This document shows, piece by piece, positions 25,695 to 34,850 of a DNA stretch of 64,000 bases (its first letter is position 1; the number at the start of each line of letters is the position of its first letter). The notes beneath the pieces are model-generated. The model was not told where the DNA came from. It worked only from the letters and a program-made list of their open reading frames with translations, and searched no databases. This DNA is from Paenibacillus sonchi (GTDB lineage Bacteria; Bacillota; Bacilli; Paenibacillales; Paenibacillaceae), in contig NZ_CP068595.1 of NCBI RefSeq assembly GCF_016772475.1, positions 1 to 64,000 of the forward strand, given 5' to 3'. Both the position numbers and the translations under genes were made by a program.

Positions 25695-27061
25695 ATGAGC
25701 AAAAACGGATACAGAAAATACCAAAATAGGACTAGGCGATTTTAAATCGCTTACAGACAGCTTGAAATGAAATGTCCTTTTGGGCAGATTCGTAGACAAA
25801 CTGGAGGCGATCCCGCCGGACTTGCTTGCGTACAGAGCGCAGTCCATCACCAAAAGGACAAGTGTAACCCAAGCCGACCGTGCAATACAGATGAGTCCAA
25901 GCCAAGAGTATCCAAAGTCGGATAAAAGCTTTAACCGAGCGAACCTGATACGTGTCGAAGCCCAAATTATTCTTGGATTGGCGAAAGAAAATCTCAATGG
26001 GCCAGCGTTTAGCGTAGTACGATGCATTCATTTCCGTTTCCAATGAGCTATCAGTGCAACAAAAAGCGCGCAACGCCTTCGGCTCCCCGAACGCCTGCTT
26101 CGGCCAGCAAAGTAAAACCACGGCGTTGTCTATACCATTCAATGCCCCTTCGTAGCGACACATCCAGTACGACGAACCGTTCACGGTAACGAGGCGAACG
26201 TCTTCTTTCCGGACGTGCTGCGCGAAGTCTTGAATGGAGACTCGGATGCCTTGGGGTAGAAAATCCGATTGGTTTTCAGTGCACCGATGACGTGATAGCC
26301 CGCCGCTGCGTACGCATCCATGACGCGGGGACAGGTAAACCAGGAATTCACCAGACAATAGCCGCCATGAGGCGGGAGAGGCAAGGTTTGAGCCAGGTCA
26401 CAAACCCGGTCGATTTTCGTATATACGGTGCCGTCCGGGTGAGTGAATGTCTTGTCGTATAGGTCAATGGAATGAATCAAGCAGGTGTGAACAACCAAGA
26501 ACGGTGGCCTGTACTTGGTGCCCCCAGACGACCTTGCCTAACAAATGGGAGGGATGAAAACCCGTTTGCTCGATAGGAAAACGGGTCTGTGACGAAGGCT
26601 TTGTTTTCTGAGCAATCGTATCGTCGTGAATGACAAACAACGGCTCTACCGTGCGCCGGGAGGTCTCCAGGATCTGGCGAAGAGATTCTGTTTTGACTTT
26701 GTTTTGCAGCACCGTTTCATCCCAGACGCCTTCGGTGAGAAAATGGCCCAATGTGGTCCGATGACAGTCGCTGTATTCCGCCAAATCTGTCACTTTACCG
26801 CGAAATCCTTTAGCGGTTGCCGCCGTCATGTATGTTTCCACATGTGCTAAAACAGGCTTGGAAAAATACAAAGACAGCCGGTGCTGCAACAAATAGTTGT
26901 GGATCGCGTTGGATTCAGGTACGATGTCGGTATGGGACATAGCGATTTCTCCTTCGTTTAAAAGTGAGTTGTGGTGACTACTTTTTAACACAAGGAAAGC
27001 ACTTTGTCTCTATTCTTTTTGCTTTTTACAGTTTACTGGAAGCGAATTTGCTCATTTATAG
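25689..27061 (-). mobile_element. Insertion sequence with 15-bp inverted repeats
   Basis: CTATAAATGAGCAAA (25689-25703) and its exact reverse complement (27047-27061) bound a 1373-bp unit that contains one minus-strand transposase gene. No obvious target-site duplication is seen, partly because the left side abuts another decayed IS. The DDE transposase resembles IS4/IS701-type enzymes. Confidence 0.8.
25741..26940 (-). pseudogene. DDE transposase (IS4/IS701-like), two frame breaks
   Basis: The ATG at 26940 (MSHTDIVPESNAIHNYLLQH) opens the N-terminal frame, which contains the first Asp motif F-V-I-H-D-D-T. A change of frame near 26494 leads to VHTCLIHSIDLYDKTFTHP and VNSWFTCPRVMDAYAAAG (second Asp region). 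A second break at GGGG (26253-26256, plus strand) leads to GIRVSIQDFAQHVRKED and the C-terminal YAKRWPIEIFFRQSKNNLG, which holds the final Glu. Re-inserting or removing single bases joins all three parts. GAGAAATCG precedes the start at reasonable spacing. Confidence 0.78.
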
Positions 27062-27204
27062 TTGAAGATTTAACTTTCTCAACAAACTTGCAATTGAATA
27101 CGTCCGTTAACATTTCCTCATCAAAACCGCTTGAATCAAAAAACTCTCTCCTAATGTTCCCAATTATATTACCCTTTATCGCTTATAGAGTTCCTTGCTC
27201 CCTT

Positions 27205-27239
27205 AAAATAAAGAACTCGCGCCTCACGCGGGTTCTTTA
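27205..27239 (-). terminator. Intrinsic terminator of the biotin operon
   Basis: AAAGAAC and GTTCTTT flank a GC-rich stem (CGCG/CGCG with one wobble pair) and a five-base loop. On the minus strand it is followed by ATTTTAA. It lies 33 bases beyond the stop of the FabK-like gene, the last gene of the operon. Confidence 0.65.
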
Positions 27240-27271
27240 CGTACTATGCTCTTGTCCGCTTACACCAAAAT

Positions 27272-28237
27272 TCAGCTCAGGTTGCCCCATTTGCATCTTA
27301 TATTTTCCGCCTCTTGAATCATTCGTTCGATTAGGCCAGAGACAGTTGGAACATCTTTAATCAAACCAGCGACTTGCCCTGCCCATCCGAATCCTTCTTC
27401 TAGGGAGCCATCACGAATCAAGCGTAAATTGGCTTTCCCACTGATTTCGTTTTTTATCGCTTCCTGCCCTGGAGTGGTATGCTCGCTATTCACAATCTTC
27501 TCAGTCAAGGGGCTCCGCAACGCTCTGGCAGGCTGGCCTATGGAACGTTTGAGTACAATGGTATCTGAGGATTCCGATTCGAGCAGCGCATTCTTATAGA
27601 CGATCGAAGCGTTCCTGCACTCGCGGGTAGCGATAAACCTCGTCCCCATCTGGATTCCCTCAGCACCGAGAGCGTGTGCAGCCATCCAGCCGCGGCCGTC
27701 CCCGATTCCTCCCGAGGCGATGACAGGTATTCGAACCGCATCGACAACTTCCGGAACAAGCACGATCGTCCCTACCTCGTCACGGCCGACGTGGCCGCCT
27801 CCCTCATGTCCGACAACAATGACCGCAGAAGCACCAAGCTGTTCTGCTTTTTGCGCTTGTGCCCGGGACGAGACCAGCACCAGGGTATGAATCGGCGTAG
27901 AACTCAGCTGCTCCAATATAGGTGCTGGATTACCGCCTGAAATCGTAACCGCAGGTATTTCCTCTTCCATGCCGGCTTGAATCATCTGCAACTGGTCACT
28001 ACGAAACATGCCAATGGAAAAATTAACACCAAAAGGTTTGTCGGTTAACGCTCGTACACGCCGAATTTCCCTCCTTAAAGCCAGTGCATCCGGGAGGCTC
28101 ATCGCAGTAATCTGGCCGAAACCACCGGCATTGGAAACTGCAGCTGCAAGTTCGGCATATGCCAGATATGCTAGTCCGCCTTGAAGGATTGGATACTGGA
28201 TCTCCAGCAGTTCGGTTATTCTGGTATTCCAATTCAT
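27272..28237 (-). CDS. FabK/nitronate monooxygenase-family flavoprotein
   Basis: A 321-residue FMN-dependent TIM-barrel enzyme of the 2-nitropropane dioxygenase / FabK family. The start MNWNTRITELLEIQYPILQGG and the phosphate-binding segments VIASGGIGDGRG and GAEGIQMGTRFIATRE are diagnostic. The E-C-R-N/ H-E-G-G-G-H-V-G segment at the active site is kept. FabK members reduce enoyl thioesters; nitronate monooxygenases oxidise nitronates. Because the operon also encodes a ligase, thiolase, ketoreductase and dehydratases, an enoyl-thioester reductase role is the more economical guess. It is the last gene of the bioY operon, separated by about 40 bases from ecfT. Confidence 0.8.
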   Translation of the reverse strand: MNWNTRITELLEIQYPILQGGLAYLAYAELAAAVSNAGGFGQITAMSLPDALALRREIRRVRALTDKPFGVNFSIGMFRSDQLQMIQAGMEEEIPAVTISGGNPAPILEQLSSTPIHTLVLVSSRAQAQKAEQLGASAVIVVGHEGGGHVGRDEVGTIVLVPEVVDAVRIPVIASGGIGDGRGWMAAHALGAEGIQMGTRFIATRECRNASIVYKNALLESESSDTIVLKRSIGQPARALRSPLTEKIVNSEHTTPGQEAIKNEISGKANLRLIRDGSLEEGFGWAGQVAGLIKDVPTVSGLIERMIQEAENIRCKWGNLS

Positions 28238-28277
28238 ATATAATCCTCCGATATGGTGATCAAATTCGATAACTACG

Positions 28278-29023
28278 CTATAGGTATAGGATCAGTAGAA
28301 CAAATGCAAGCATAAATCCACCGGCTGCATAATCCATTCGCGAAAATTTCAGGACCCTATATGAAATGCGGCCCTTTCCGTTCCCGTAAGCCCTTGCATC
28401 AATCGTCATAGCCAGCTGCTCCGCCCGTTGAATCGTCGTTATGAGCAGCGGAACCACTAATAACAAATAGGCATATACCTGCCTATGACCTTTAGCAGAC
28501 TTGATATCATATCCTCTGGCCTTTTGTGCCAGAAGAATGCGGTCCAGTTCCTGGATAATCGTTGGGATGAAGCGGATTGCAATCATTAGCATCAGTGCAA
28601 AGGCTTCTACCGGAACCCCCCAGCCAGATAACGGCTTAAACAGTTGTTCCAGACCTTTTGCCAGATCCAGCGGTTTTGTTGTTAATGTCAGGACCAAAGC
28701 AAGCGAAATAAGCAATAGAATACGCCAGACAACGAAGGCTCCGGTTTCTATCCCGTTTTGGGTGACTAAAAGATGATAGACAAAGGTAAAGGACAAGATG
28801 AAAAGAATCGGTTGTAATCCTCTAAAAAACATACGAACTGGAACTCTGGACAACAGCAGTTGTCCTCCCACCAGGACAGTCGCCGCGACATATCCGCCAA
28901 ATGTGCGGAGTGTAAGACAGCAAAGTGTGAAAGCAAGGACGCTTAACAGCTTGGTTCGGGGTCAAGCCAGTGGATCATCGAGTCTGAATTGATATACTGT
29001 CCCCATATGATATTATCCTTCAT
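28278..29023 (-). CDS. ecfT: EcfT energy-coupling transmembrane protein, frame broken at 28958-28961
   Basis: The transmembrane coupling subunit of the ECF vitamin transporter. The ATG at 29023 begins MKDNIIWGQYINSDSMIHWL-DP. It follows AGAGG and overlaps the ecfA2 stop by nine bases. After DP the frame stops, but adding one C to the CCCC run (28958-28961) gives RTKLLSVLAFTLCC and joins to the long open frame. The two conserved cytoplasmic Ala-Arg-Gly motifs are present: Q-K-A-R-G-Y-D and D-A-R-A-Y-G. The restored protein has about 248 residues, normal for EcfT. The indel looks like a homopolymer error. Confidence 0.82.
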
Positions 29024-29873
29024 TTTGAAGACCTCTTGACTGCCAGGCCAACCTCACCTGCTGCATAATATCTTCTTCCCTACAGCTTACAGGCTCAAGA
29101 ATCCGGCCGGATAACGCCTCAATTATTCTTAGGAGCTGAATAGGCTCCGGCAAAGGCAGTCCGGCTTGCTCCATGAGCGCTGTACGCTTCAAAAAAAGTT
29201 CATTCGCATCCAAATGCACCAATAAACACCCCTCTTTAAAGATCATCACCTCGTCCGAATATTCGGCAACATCCTCGAGCTGATGAGAGATGAACAGCAC
29301 CGTCCGATTGTTCTCCCTCTGCCATGCTTTGAGCTGCTTCAGTAGCGCCATCCGACTTACAGGATCAAGACCGGCCGTCGGCTCATCGAGAATCAGCAGC
29401 TCAGGCTCTGCAAACAGCACGGAAGCGATAGCGACAAGCCGCTTAAGTCCCCCACTAAGCCGGAACGGGTTCTCCTGGAGAAGCTCTTCGGAGAGTCCCA
29501 TCCGTCCCATAACCATCTTGAGGGCTTCCTCCAGCCTTTCTGGTGACTCCCCCTTCATTTTAGGAGCAAAGGCTAGTTCTTTATAAACCGTCGTTTCGAA
29601 AATCTGGTGCTCTGGATACTGAAATACATAACCGATTTGCGGAACGATCTTCATTTTACCTTTACCGTCCCTCGGCAGAAGCTGCCGATTATGCGTATAT
29701 TTGCCTCTATAGAAAGGAATCAAACCTTTAATCATTTGAGCAAAGGTAGACTTTCCGGCTCCGGTTTGGCCAATGATCGAAATCCATTTTCCTTCCTGAA
29801 GGGTACAGCTTACCGCTTGCAGAATTTCTTTGCCGTTTATCCTCACACTTACGTCATTCAACTCATAGGCCAT
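29013..29873 (-). CDS. ecfA2: EcfA2 ATPase of the ECF transporter
   Basis: An ABC ATPase that with EcfA1 powers EcfT and the BioY substrate-binding subunit. It has Walker A G-Q-T-G-A-G-K-S-T near 36, a Q-loop FQYPEHQIFE, the signature L-S-G-G-L-K-R and Walker B LLILDEPTAGLD, then a switch His (FISHQLEDV). The ATG at 29873 gives MAYELNDVSVRI, matching the family; a GTG at 29906 has no ribosome site. It overlaps ecfA1 by 16 bases. It is likely specific for biotin here because bioY is in the same operon, although ECF modules are sometimes shared. Confidence 0.9.
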   Translation of the reverse strand: MAYELNDVSVRINGKEILQAVSCTLQEGKWISIIGQTGAGKSTFAQMIKGLIPFYRGKYTHNRQLLPRDGKGKMKIVPQIGYVFQYPEHQIFETTVYKELAFAPKMKGESPERLEEALKMVMGRMGLSEELLQENPFRLSGGLKRLVAIASVLFAEPELLILDEPTAGLDPVSRMALLKQLKAWQRENNRTVLFISHQLEDVAEYSDEVMIFKEGCLLVHLDANELFLKRTALMEQAGLPLPEPIQLLRIIEALSGRILEPVSCREEDIMQQVRLAWQSRGLQNEG

Positions 29874-30667
29874 AAGCTGATGATCGTCTCCTTCCAGTCC
29901 GCGCACAAAGGGGCGTTTAACCCGAGCGCTTGATGCAGTCTTACCGCAAAAGGAAGAGTGAGCTGATGTTCGGTCATGAATACGCTGCTGAACAAGGAGG
30001 ATGGTGGTCCGTCAAAAGCAATTTTTCCTTTGCTTAGAAGCAGAACGCGATCAGCTGAAAGAATTTCTTCCATATGATGAGTGATATGAATGATCGTCAG
30101 GCCTTGCTGGTGAAGGGTATGCATCACATCAAGGATGTCTCTTCTCCCCTGCGGATCCAGCATGGAGGTCGCTTCATCAAAAATCATAATGGGAGGTTCC
30201 ATCGCCACAACGGCCGCAATCGCAACCCGCTGTTTCTGACCGCCTGACAATTGATGCGGCATTGCTTTCGCATAATCTTCCATATGAACGGCTTGTAGTG
30301 CCTTCTTCACCCGATGGGTCATTTCATTTCTGGGTACGCGCAAATTCTCTAGTCCGAAGACGACTTCATCCAGAACAGATGTCGTGATGAATTGATCGTC
30401 AGGATTTTGAAAAACCAATCCGACCAGCTCACGAATCTTCCCGAGATCATCAGGGTTCAGGGTATTCAAATGCTCCAGCTTTACTTGTCCTTCTCTTGGC
30501 TGCAGCAGTCCGTTCATTAACTTGGCGAGCGTGGATTTTCCGCTTCCGTTCCCTCCAATGATGGAAATGAATTCACCTTGGTGAATTTCGAAGCTAAGCT
30601 GATGGAGAACGGGATGTTCCCGCTGGTAATGATAATCAACTTGATCAAAAACAAGCATCTTCCTCAT
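29858..30667 (-). CDS. ecfA1: EcfA1 ATPase of the ECF transporter
   Basis: The partner ABC ATPase. Motifs are complete: Walker A G-G-N-G-S-G-K-S-T near 38, Q-loop VFQNPDDQFI, signature L-S-G-G-Q-K-Q-R, Walker B PIMIFDEATSMLDP and switch His IHITHHMEEI. The 269-residue length is typical. The start overlaps the end of the ketoreductase gene by 23 bases. It ends inside the start of ecfA2. The gene order A1-A2-T is the canonical ECF module order. Confidence 0.92.
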   Translation of the reverse strand: MRKMLVFDQVDYHYQREHPVLHQLSFEIHQGEFISIIGGNGSGKSTLAKLMNGLLQPREGQVKLEHLNTLNPDDLGKIRELVGLVFQNPDDQFITTSVLDEVVFGLENLRVPRNEMTHRVKKALQAVHMEDYAKAMPHQLSGGQKQRVAIAAVVAMEPPIMIFDEATSMLDPQGRRDILDVMHTLHQQGLTIIHITHHMEEILSADRVLLLSKGKIAFDGPPSSLFSSVFMTEHQLTLPFAVRLHQALGLNAPLCADWKETIISLWPMS

Positions 30668-31481
30668 GCTCCTTCCGCTGCTTCCATAACTCGAAAAAAT
30701 CTTCCGGCCCGGAAGTAACAGGAGCAGAGGGCTGTGGTTTCTGCCAATGTGTAACCTGTCTTCCGTTAATGCCGAACACTTTACCGGTCAGTTCAGGGTC
30801 CTGTTGATCCAGAAGCGCACGAACGAATCGGGCCACATCATCAGCTTCTCCGAGCTTCCATGCATCCGGGAACGGCTCATTGCGTTGTGCGTATTTTTCT
30901 TTCAAATGTTGAATAACCGGCCGGGTCATGTCGGTCACGGCGGCGGGGGCAATGCCATTGACCCTGATCCGTTTGGGTTTCAGTTCATCGGCAAGCGTCC
31001 ACAACAACCCGAGAAGCCCAGCCTTGGCAGCGCTATAATTGACCTGTCCCGTCGATCCGGCAAGGCCCGCGGTTGAGGTCATCAACACAATATCGCCTTC
31101 GTGCTGGCTCAGATGAGATAAAGCCCGCTGAATACAGTAGAAAGCTCCGTTCAAATGAACGTCCAATACGGTCTGCCACTCTAGATCACTCATGGACTCG
31201 CATTTGCGGTCCTTAATGATCCCGGCGTTATGAATTAAAATCTCCATAGAACCCATCTTATCGATCACTTCGTTCATCATCGCAGTAACCGCAGCGGGAT
31301 CAGCGACACTGGCACAGAATCCCTCCGCCCGGCCACCTGTCCGGCGAATATCCTCAACTACTTGCCTAATCCTCTCATCATGCAAGCCATTAACGGCGAC
31401 CTGATAACCGCAGCGCCCCAGCTCTAAAGCTATACTGCGCCCGATCCCCCTGGTTGCCCCAGTAATCAGCACAGTTTTCAT
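30645..31481 (-). CDS. SDR ketoreductase (FabG-like)
   Basis: A 278-residue short-chain dehydrogenase/reductase, likely reducing a 3-ketoacyl thioester with NAD(P)H. The cofactor motif T-G-A-T-R-G-I-G-R lies at 7-15. N-A-G is near 87, a catalytic Ser lies in MTSTAG and the active-site Y-S-A-A-K lies near 152. A C-terminal extension of about 30 residues (after FGINGRQVTHW) is longer than in FabG. In the operon it follows the dehydratase pair with a four-base overlap, consistent with a chain-elongation cycle. Other SDR substrates cannot be excluded. Confidence 0.82.
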   Translation of the reverse strand: MKTVLITGATRGIGRSIALELGRCGYQVAVNGLHDERIRQVVEDIRRTGGRAEGFCASVADPAAVTAMMNEVIDKMGSMEILIHNAGIIKDRKCESMSDLEWQTVLDVHLNGAFYCIQRALSHLSQHEGDIVLMTSTAGLAGSTGQVNYSAAKAGLLGLLWTLADELKPKRIRVNGIAPAAVTDMTRPVIQHLKEKYAQRNEPFPDAWKLGEADDVARFVRALLDQQDPELTGKVFGINGRQVTHWQKPQPSAPVTSGPEDFFELWKQRKEHEEDACF

Positions 31482-31831
31482 ATATCGGTTATCCCCTCTA
31501 CCACGCTAAAGGAACCTTTAGCAATGATTTTTCCGTGATCCGACGTGACCATTACCTGGATTTGATCATCGTTCCAAGTGTTATACCGGAAGTATACGGT
31601 CGAGCCTTGAACACACGGTTTTTCAAACCTCATGCTAAAGGATTGAATCCAATGAGAACGATGTTCTTTCATATATAGAGACTGCGCTAGCCCCATGATG
31701 TACATTCCATGTGCTATGGGGGCTTCAAAACCCGCTTTTCTTGCAGCTGCGGCATCCAGATGAATGGCTGCCTCATCCTTGGTGACAGAGGCATAATGCT
31801 GGATGTCCGCCTCAGAGATCTCGATTATCAT
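31478..31831 (-). CDS. MaoC-like hydratase/dehydratase
   Basis: A 117-residue hotdog-fold protein of the MaoC/R-hydratase type. The catalytic Asp and His are seen in the motif D-x-A-A-A-R-K-A-G-F-E-A-P-I-A-H-G at about 26-42. It probably pairs with the next, non-catalytic hotdog protein to form one active dehydratase, as in two-subunit enzymes of this family. The genes overlap by four bases. It would dehydrate a 3-hydroxyacyl thioester made by the SDR enzyme. Confidence 0.8.
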   Translation of the reverse strand: MIIEISEADIQHYASVTKDEAAIHLDAAAARKAGFEAPIAHGMYIMGLAQSLYMKEHRSHWIQSFSMRFEKPCVQGSTVYFRYNTWNDDQIQVMVTSDHGKIIAKGSFSVVEGITDI

Positions 31832-32208
31832 TTCATTTCACCTATCCCGATCAGGACGGTTTCTGCTACAGCTATGGGGTTGCCCTGGTGATAGCAGATA
31901 AGAGAATGGGTATATAAGGTCAGCACACCTTGCCTGCCGTTTTTCGGCTCCGCCTTAAGCAAGGATAGCTCACAATTTAGGTCCATACCGGCCATCAGCG
32001 GCGCATGATAATAAAACTTCTGCGTTCCGTGAATCATTGTTGTCTCCTTATGGAGCCAGGGGGCATCCTCCATTGTCCAGAATGTTACCGGCATCGTTGA
32101 AGGAGCAACGGCAACTCCCCCTATTCTCTGTAAAGGTGAACTGATGCTGTTTGCATACTGCGCAATACTGTCCGGTGTGAGCTGAATCTGAAACCGGATG
32201 CTATTCAT
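31828..32208 (-). CDS. FAS1-type hotdog dehydratase partner
   Basis: A 126-residue hotdog-fold protein resembling the N-terminal, non-catalytic domain of MaoC-type dehydratases. It carries ETTMIHGTQKFYYHAPLMAG (a beta-hairpin seen in FAS1-like dehydratase domains) but no D-x-H catalytic motif. It overlaps both neighbours by four bases. It most likely forms a heterodimer with the MaoC-like protein and shapes the acyl pocket. Confidence 0.7.
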   Translation of the reverse strand: MNSIRFQIQLTPDSIAQYANSISSPLQRIGGVAVAPSTMPVTFWTMEDAPWLHKETTMIHGTQKFYYHAPLMAGMDLNCELSLLKAEPKNGRQGVLTLYTHSLICYHQGNPIAVAETVLIGIGEMK

Positions 32209-33356
32209 AAGGCCGCCTCTATCAGAACCGCCAGCCCCATTCCACCGCCGATGCCAAGCGTTGCCAGCCCTCTTTGGTAGGGGTTTTGCAGCATTTCCGA
32301 ATATAGGCGCGTCATAAGGATCGCACCGGATGCTCCATAGGGATGGCCCAGAGCCAATGCGCCACCGCCAGGATTGACCTTATCCAGTGGAAGATGAAGC
32401 TCACGCAGCGAGGCTAATACCTGGGAGGCAAAAGCCTCATTAAATTCAACGATATCCAAAGCGTCTATATGCAGATGCTGACGGCTCAGCATTTTCCGAA
32501 CCGCCGGCACTGGCCCAATCCCTGGATAACGGGGATCAACTCCGACAGCTTGCGAGTCAACAAAACGGAGGACGGGAGTTAGATTAAGCTGTTCGCATTT
32601 GTCACGCGACATCATGAGCACCAGAGCGGCGCCATCGTTAATGGGACAAGCATTACCGGCTGTAACGGTGCCATGTTCCGCAAAAACAGGCCGCAGGCTG
32701 AGTAGCTTCTCCAAGCTCGTATCCGGTCTCGGACATTCGTCGTCTGTGATCCAGAGTCCGTTGACTTGAAGTGGTACAAGTTCCGGTGCATACTTGCTGG
32801 TGCGCTTAGCGTGGACTGCTTTTTGATGGCTCTCAAGCGCATATCGGTCTTGTGCCTCCCGCGAAATACCGTATTTGTCCGCCACATACTCTGCGGCAAG
32901 CCCCATGTCGGGATCTCCAAAAGCAAGGGGTGTAAACGGCGCGCGTGTATATAGCGTTGGTATGTCGATCAGCGTGTCAGGTCTGAACATTTTCCAAGGT
33001 GCCCGGCTTGCGCTTTCGACTCCGCCTGCCAGGAATATCTCTCCCGCACCACTCTGAATGAAGCGTGCCGCCATGATGATGGCTTCAAGCCCTGAACCAC
33101 ACTGCCGGTCGATCGTAACCCCCGGAACTGTAACGGGTAGTCCTGCTTCAAGCACAGACTTACGGGCAATATTCCCGCCCGGGCCCACTACGTTGCCTAT
33201 GATGACATCATCGATCCATTCCAAAGGCACCTGTGCTTCAGCAACCAGGAGGCGAATCAGCGGTGCAAGCAGTTCTTCCGGTTCTAGCGTACTTAACTGT
33301 CCCCCGACTTTTCCGATAGGGGTACGTCTAGCCATGACCAGAACGGCCTCTTTCAT
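32205..33356 (-). CDS. Thiolase (YhfS-like) with altered C-terminal motif
   Basis: A 383-residue thiolase-family enzyme. The nucleophilic Cys is in D-R-Q-C-G-S-G-L-E near 88, and the His motif is G-H-P-Y-G-A-S-G-A near 339. In classic thiolases the last catalytic Cys lies in a C-x-G-G-G motif near the end; here the codon is GGC (Gly), giving T-L-G-I-G-G-G-M-G. This may change the reaction toward condensation or non-canonical acyl transfer. In Bacillus subtilis a thiolase (yhfS), an acyl ligase (yhfT) and bioY (yhfU) are clustered under BirA control, the same association as here. The substrate is unknown. Confidence 0.8.
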   Translation of the reverse strand: MKEAVLVMARRTPIGKVGGQLSTLEPEELLAPLIRLLVAEAQVPLEWIDDVIIGNVVGPGGNIARKSVLEAGLPVTVPGVTIDRQCGSGLEAIIMAARFIQSGAGEIFLAGGVESASRAPWKMFRPDTLIDIPTLYTRAPFTPLAFGDPDMGLAAEYVADKYGISREAQDRYALESHQKAVHAKRTSKYAPELVPLQVNGLWITDDECPRPDTSLEKLLSLRPVFAEHGTVTAGNACPINDGAALVLMMSRDKCEQLNLTPVLRFVDSQAVGVDPRYPGIGPVPAVRKMLSRQHLHIDALDIVEFNEAFASQVLASLRELHLPLDKVNPGGGALALGHPYGASGAILMTRLYSEMLQNPYQRGLATLGIGGGMGLAVLIEAAL

Positions 33357-33357
33357 T

Positions 33358-34842
33358 TCATCCCTTCTCTCCTATCGTCTTCATCTCTTGGCGTGCTATT
33401 TTCCCCGAACTTGTATAAATGAATCGTTCCACAGTAACGAGCTGCTTAGGTGCCTTAAAGCTTGCAAGATAGGGGCGGCAGTAATTTCTGATTTCATCCA
33501 GACTGAGCCGCTGTTCTCCGTTCCACTCAATCAGCGCCGTTACTTGCTCCCCCCATCGGTCATCCGGTTTGCCGAATATCATGACCTCCCGAATAGCCGG
33601 AATGCGGAGCAGTACAGCCTCTACCTCTTCGGGAAATACCTTAAGGCCCCCGCTTTTGATCATATTGCTGGCGCGGCCAGCCAAGTGTAAATGCATGTCT
33701 TGATCAAGGAGCATGTAATCCCCCGTACGCAGCCAGCCGTCGCGAAATACACTTCCCGTCTCTTCAGGCAGTTGGTGATACCCGGCGAACATCATTTCGC
33801 TTCGGATGTACAGCTCACCAATCGTACCTGGAGAGACCTCGCGGAACTGCTCGTCGCGGATCGAAATGTGTACCCCGTCGAACGGTTTGCCCAACGAATC
33901 CGGCTGCTCCTCCCCGGTTATCTCAAGATAACTGATGTAACTGGCCTCCGACGAACCGTAATACTCATAAAGCTTCGTTTCCTTGAACATCGCGCGGCAC
34001 CTCTGTTTCGAGGACTCGGGCCATTTGCCGCCAGAGCTGATCAGGGTCTGGATGGATATCTGCACGGTGCTTGAAGCCGCTTGCCGAAGCAAAGCGTCAA
34101 TCATCGTAGGCACAACGAATAGGATCATATCCGATTCGCGGGAGCAGAGGTTCAGTACGCTCTCGGCATCGAATTCCGGGAGCAGATGAAAAGTCGCCAT
34201 ACTGTATAGGGATTGCATCATGGCGAACAGCGACAGAGAATGCACGAGCGGCCCAGGTGCAAGCACGTGCTTTATACGGTTCAGCCTAAATGCCTTCTCC
34301 GTCGCCTCGAAGCTTCTTAACCACGACAAATGAGTCCGCATGTACCCCTTAGGGAAGCCGGTTGTGCCTGAAGTATACCCGATGAACAGCAGCTCGGGGT
34401 TCTCCTCCGCTATGGCATTCGGCTCGAAGGCAGCCAGCCAAGAGCTATAGCTGCCGACTTTCTGATCCTCATCGAAGTATAACTGCGGAATCTCGTTATA
34501 ACGTTCTGCGAGATCAGCCGCAAAGCGCCCTTCACTAGCGATCAGCCCGGGCTCGCACTGCCGGATCACCTTATCCATTTCACCCGGATGCCATTTGGGG
34601 TCCAGCATTACGGGAACGCATCCCGCGTAGATGGCGCCGAGAACAAACTCGGCGAATTCCATGCGGTTTCCGGACAGGATAGCAATGTTGCACTTCGTAT
34701 GTCCGCCATGCCGCAATCCGTTTGAAACCTGTTGAACCAGCCTCATGAACTGAGCGTATGTACGTTCTTCGCGGCCGTCCGAGACAGCGATACGATGAGG
34801 GTCAATCTGTGCACGTTTTAGAATGTGCTGTATCAGGTTCAT
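33358..34842 (-). CDS. Acyl-CoA ligase (YhfT-like, AMP-forming)
   Basis: A 494-residue ANL-superfamily enzyme that activates a carboxylic acid through an acyl-AMP. The P-loop Y-T-S-G-T-T-G-F-P-K-G is near 160 and Y-Y-G-S-S-E-A is near 292. The hinge/core motif L-R-T-G-D-Y is near 368, and the C-terminal catalytic Lys is probably in the S-S-G-K-I-A-R segment. The ATG at 34842 follows GTGAGGAT; an earlier in-frame ATG gives only four more residues. It stands second in the bioY operon. A dicarboxylic or pimelate-type substrate is an inference from context. Confidence 0.85.
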   Translation of the reverse strand: MNLIQHILKRAQIDPHRIAVSDGREERTYAQFMRLVQQVSNGLRHGGHTKCNIAILSGNRMEFAEFVLGAIYAGCVPVMLDPKWHPGEMDKVIRQCEPGLIASEGRFAADLAERYNEIPQLYFDEDQKVGSYSSWLAAFEPNAIAEENPELLFIGYTSGTTGFPKGYMRTHLSWLRSFEATEKAFRLNRIKHVLAPGPLVHSLSLFAMMQSLYSMATFHLLPEFDAESVLNLCSRESDMILFVVPTMIDALLRQAASSTVQISIQTLISSGGKWPESSKQRCRAMFKETKLYEYYGSSEASYISYLEITGEEQPDSLGKPFDGVHISIRDEQFREVSPGTIGELYIRSEMMFAGYHQLPEETGSVFRDGWLRTGDYMLLDQDMHLHLAGRASNMIKSGGLKVFPEEVEAVLLRIPAIREVMIFGKPDDRWGEQVTALIEWNGEQRLSLDEIRNYCRPYLASFKAPKQLVTVERFIYTSSGKIARQEMKTIGEKG

Positions 34843-34850
34843 GGGTATCC

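Noticed and set aside
25680..27070. Target-site duplication for the 1373-bp IS
   Set aside because: Flanking bases (TAAAT side and TTGAA side) do not match, and the left side is another decayed IS.
27004..27360. 118-codon plus-strand frame beside the IS
   Set aside because: It begins inside the IS end and runs antisense into the FabK-like gene; no ribosome site or domain.
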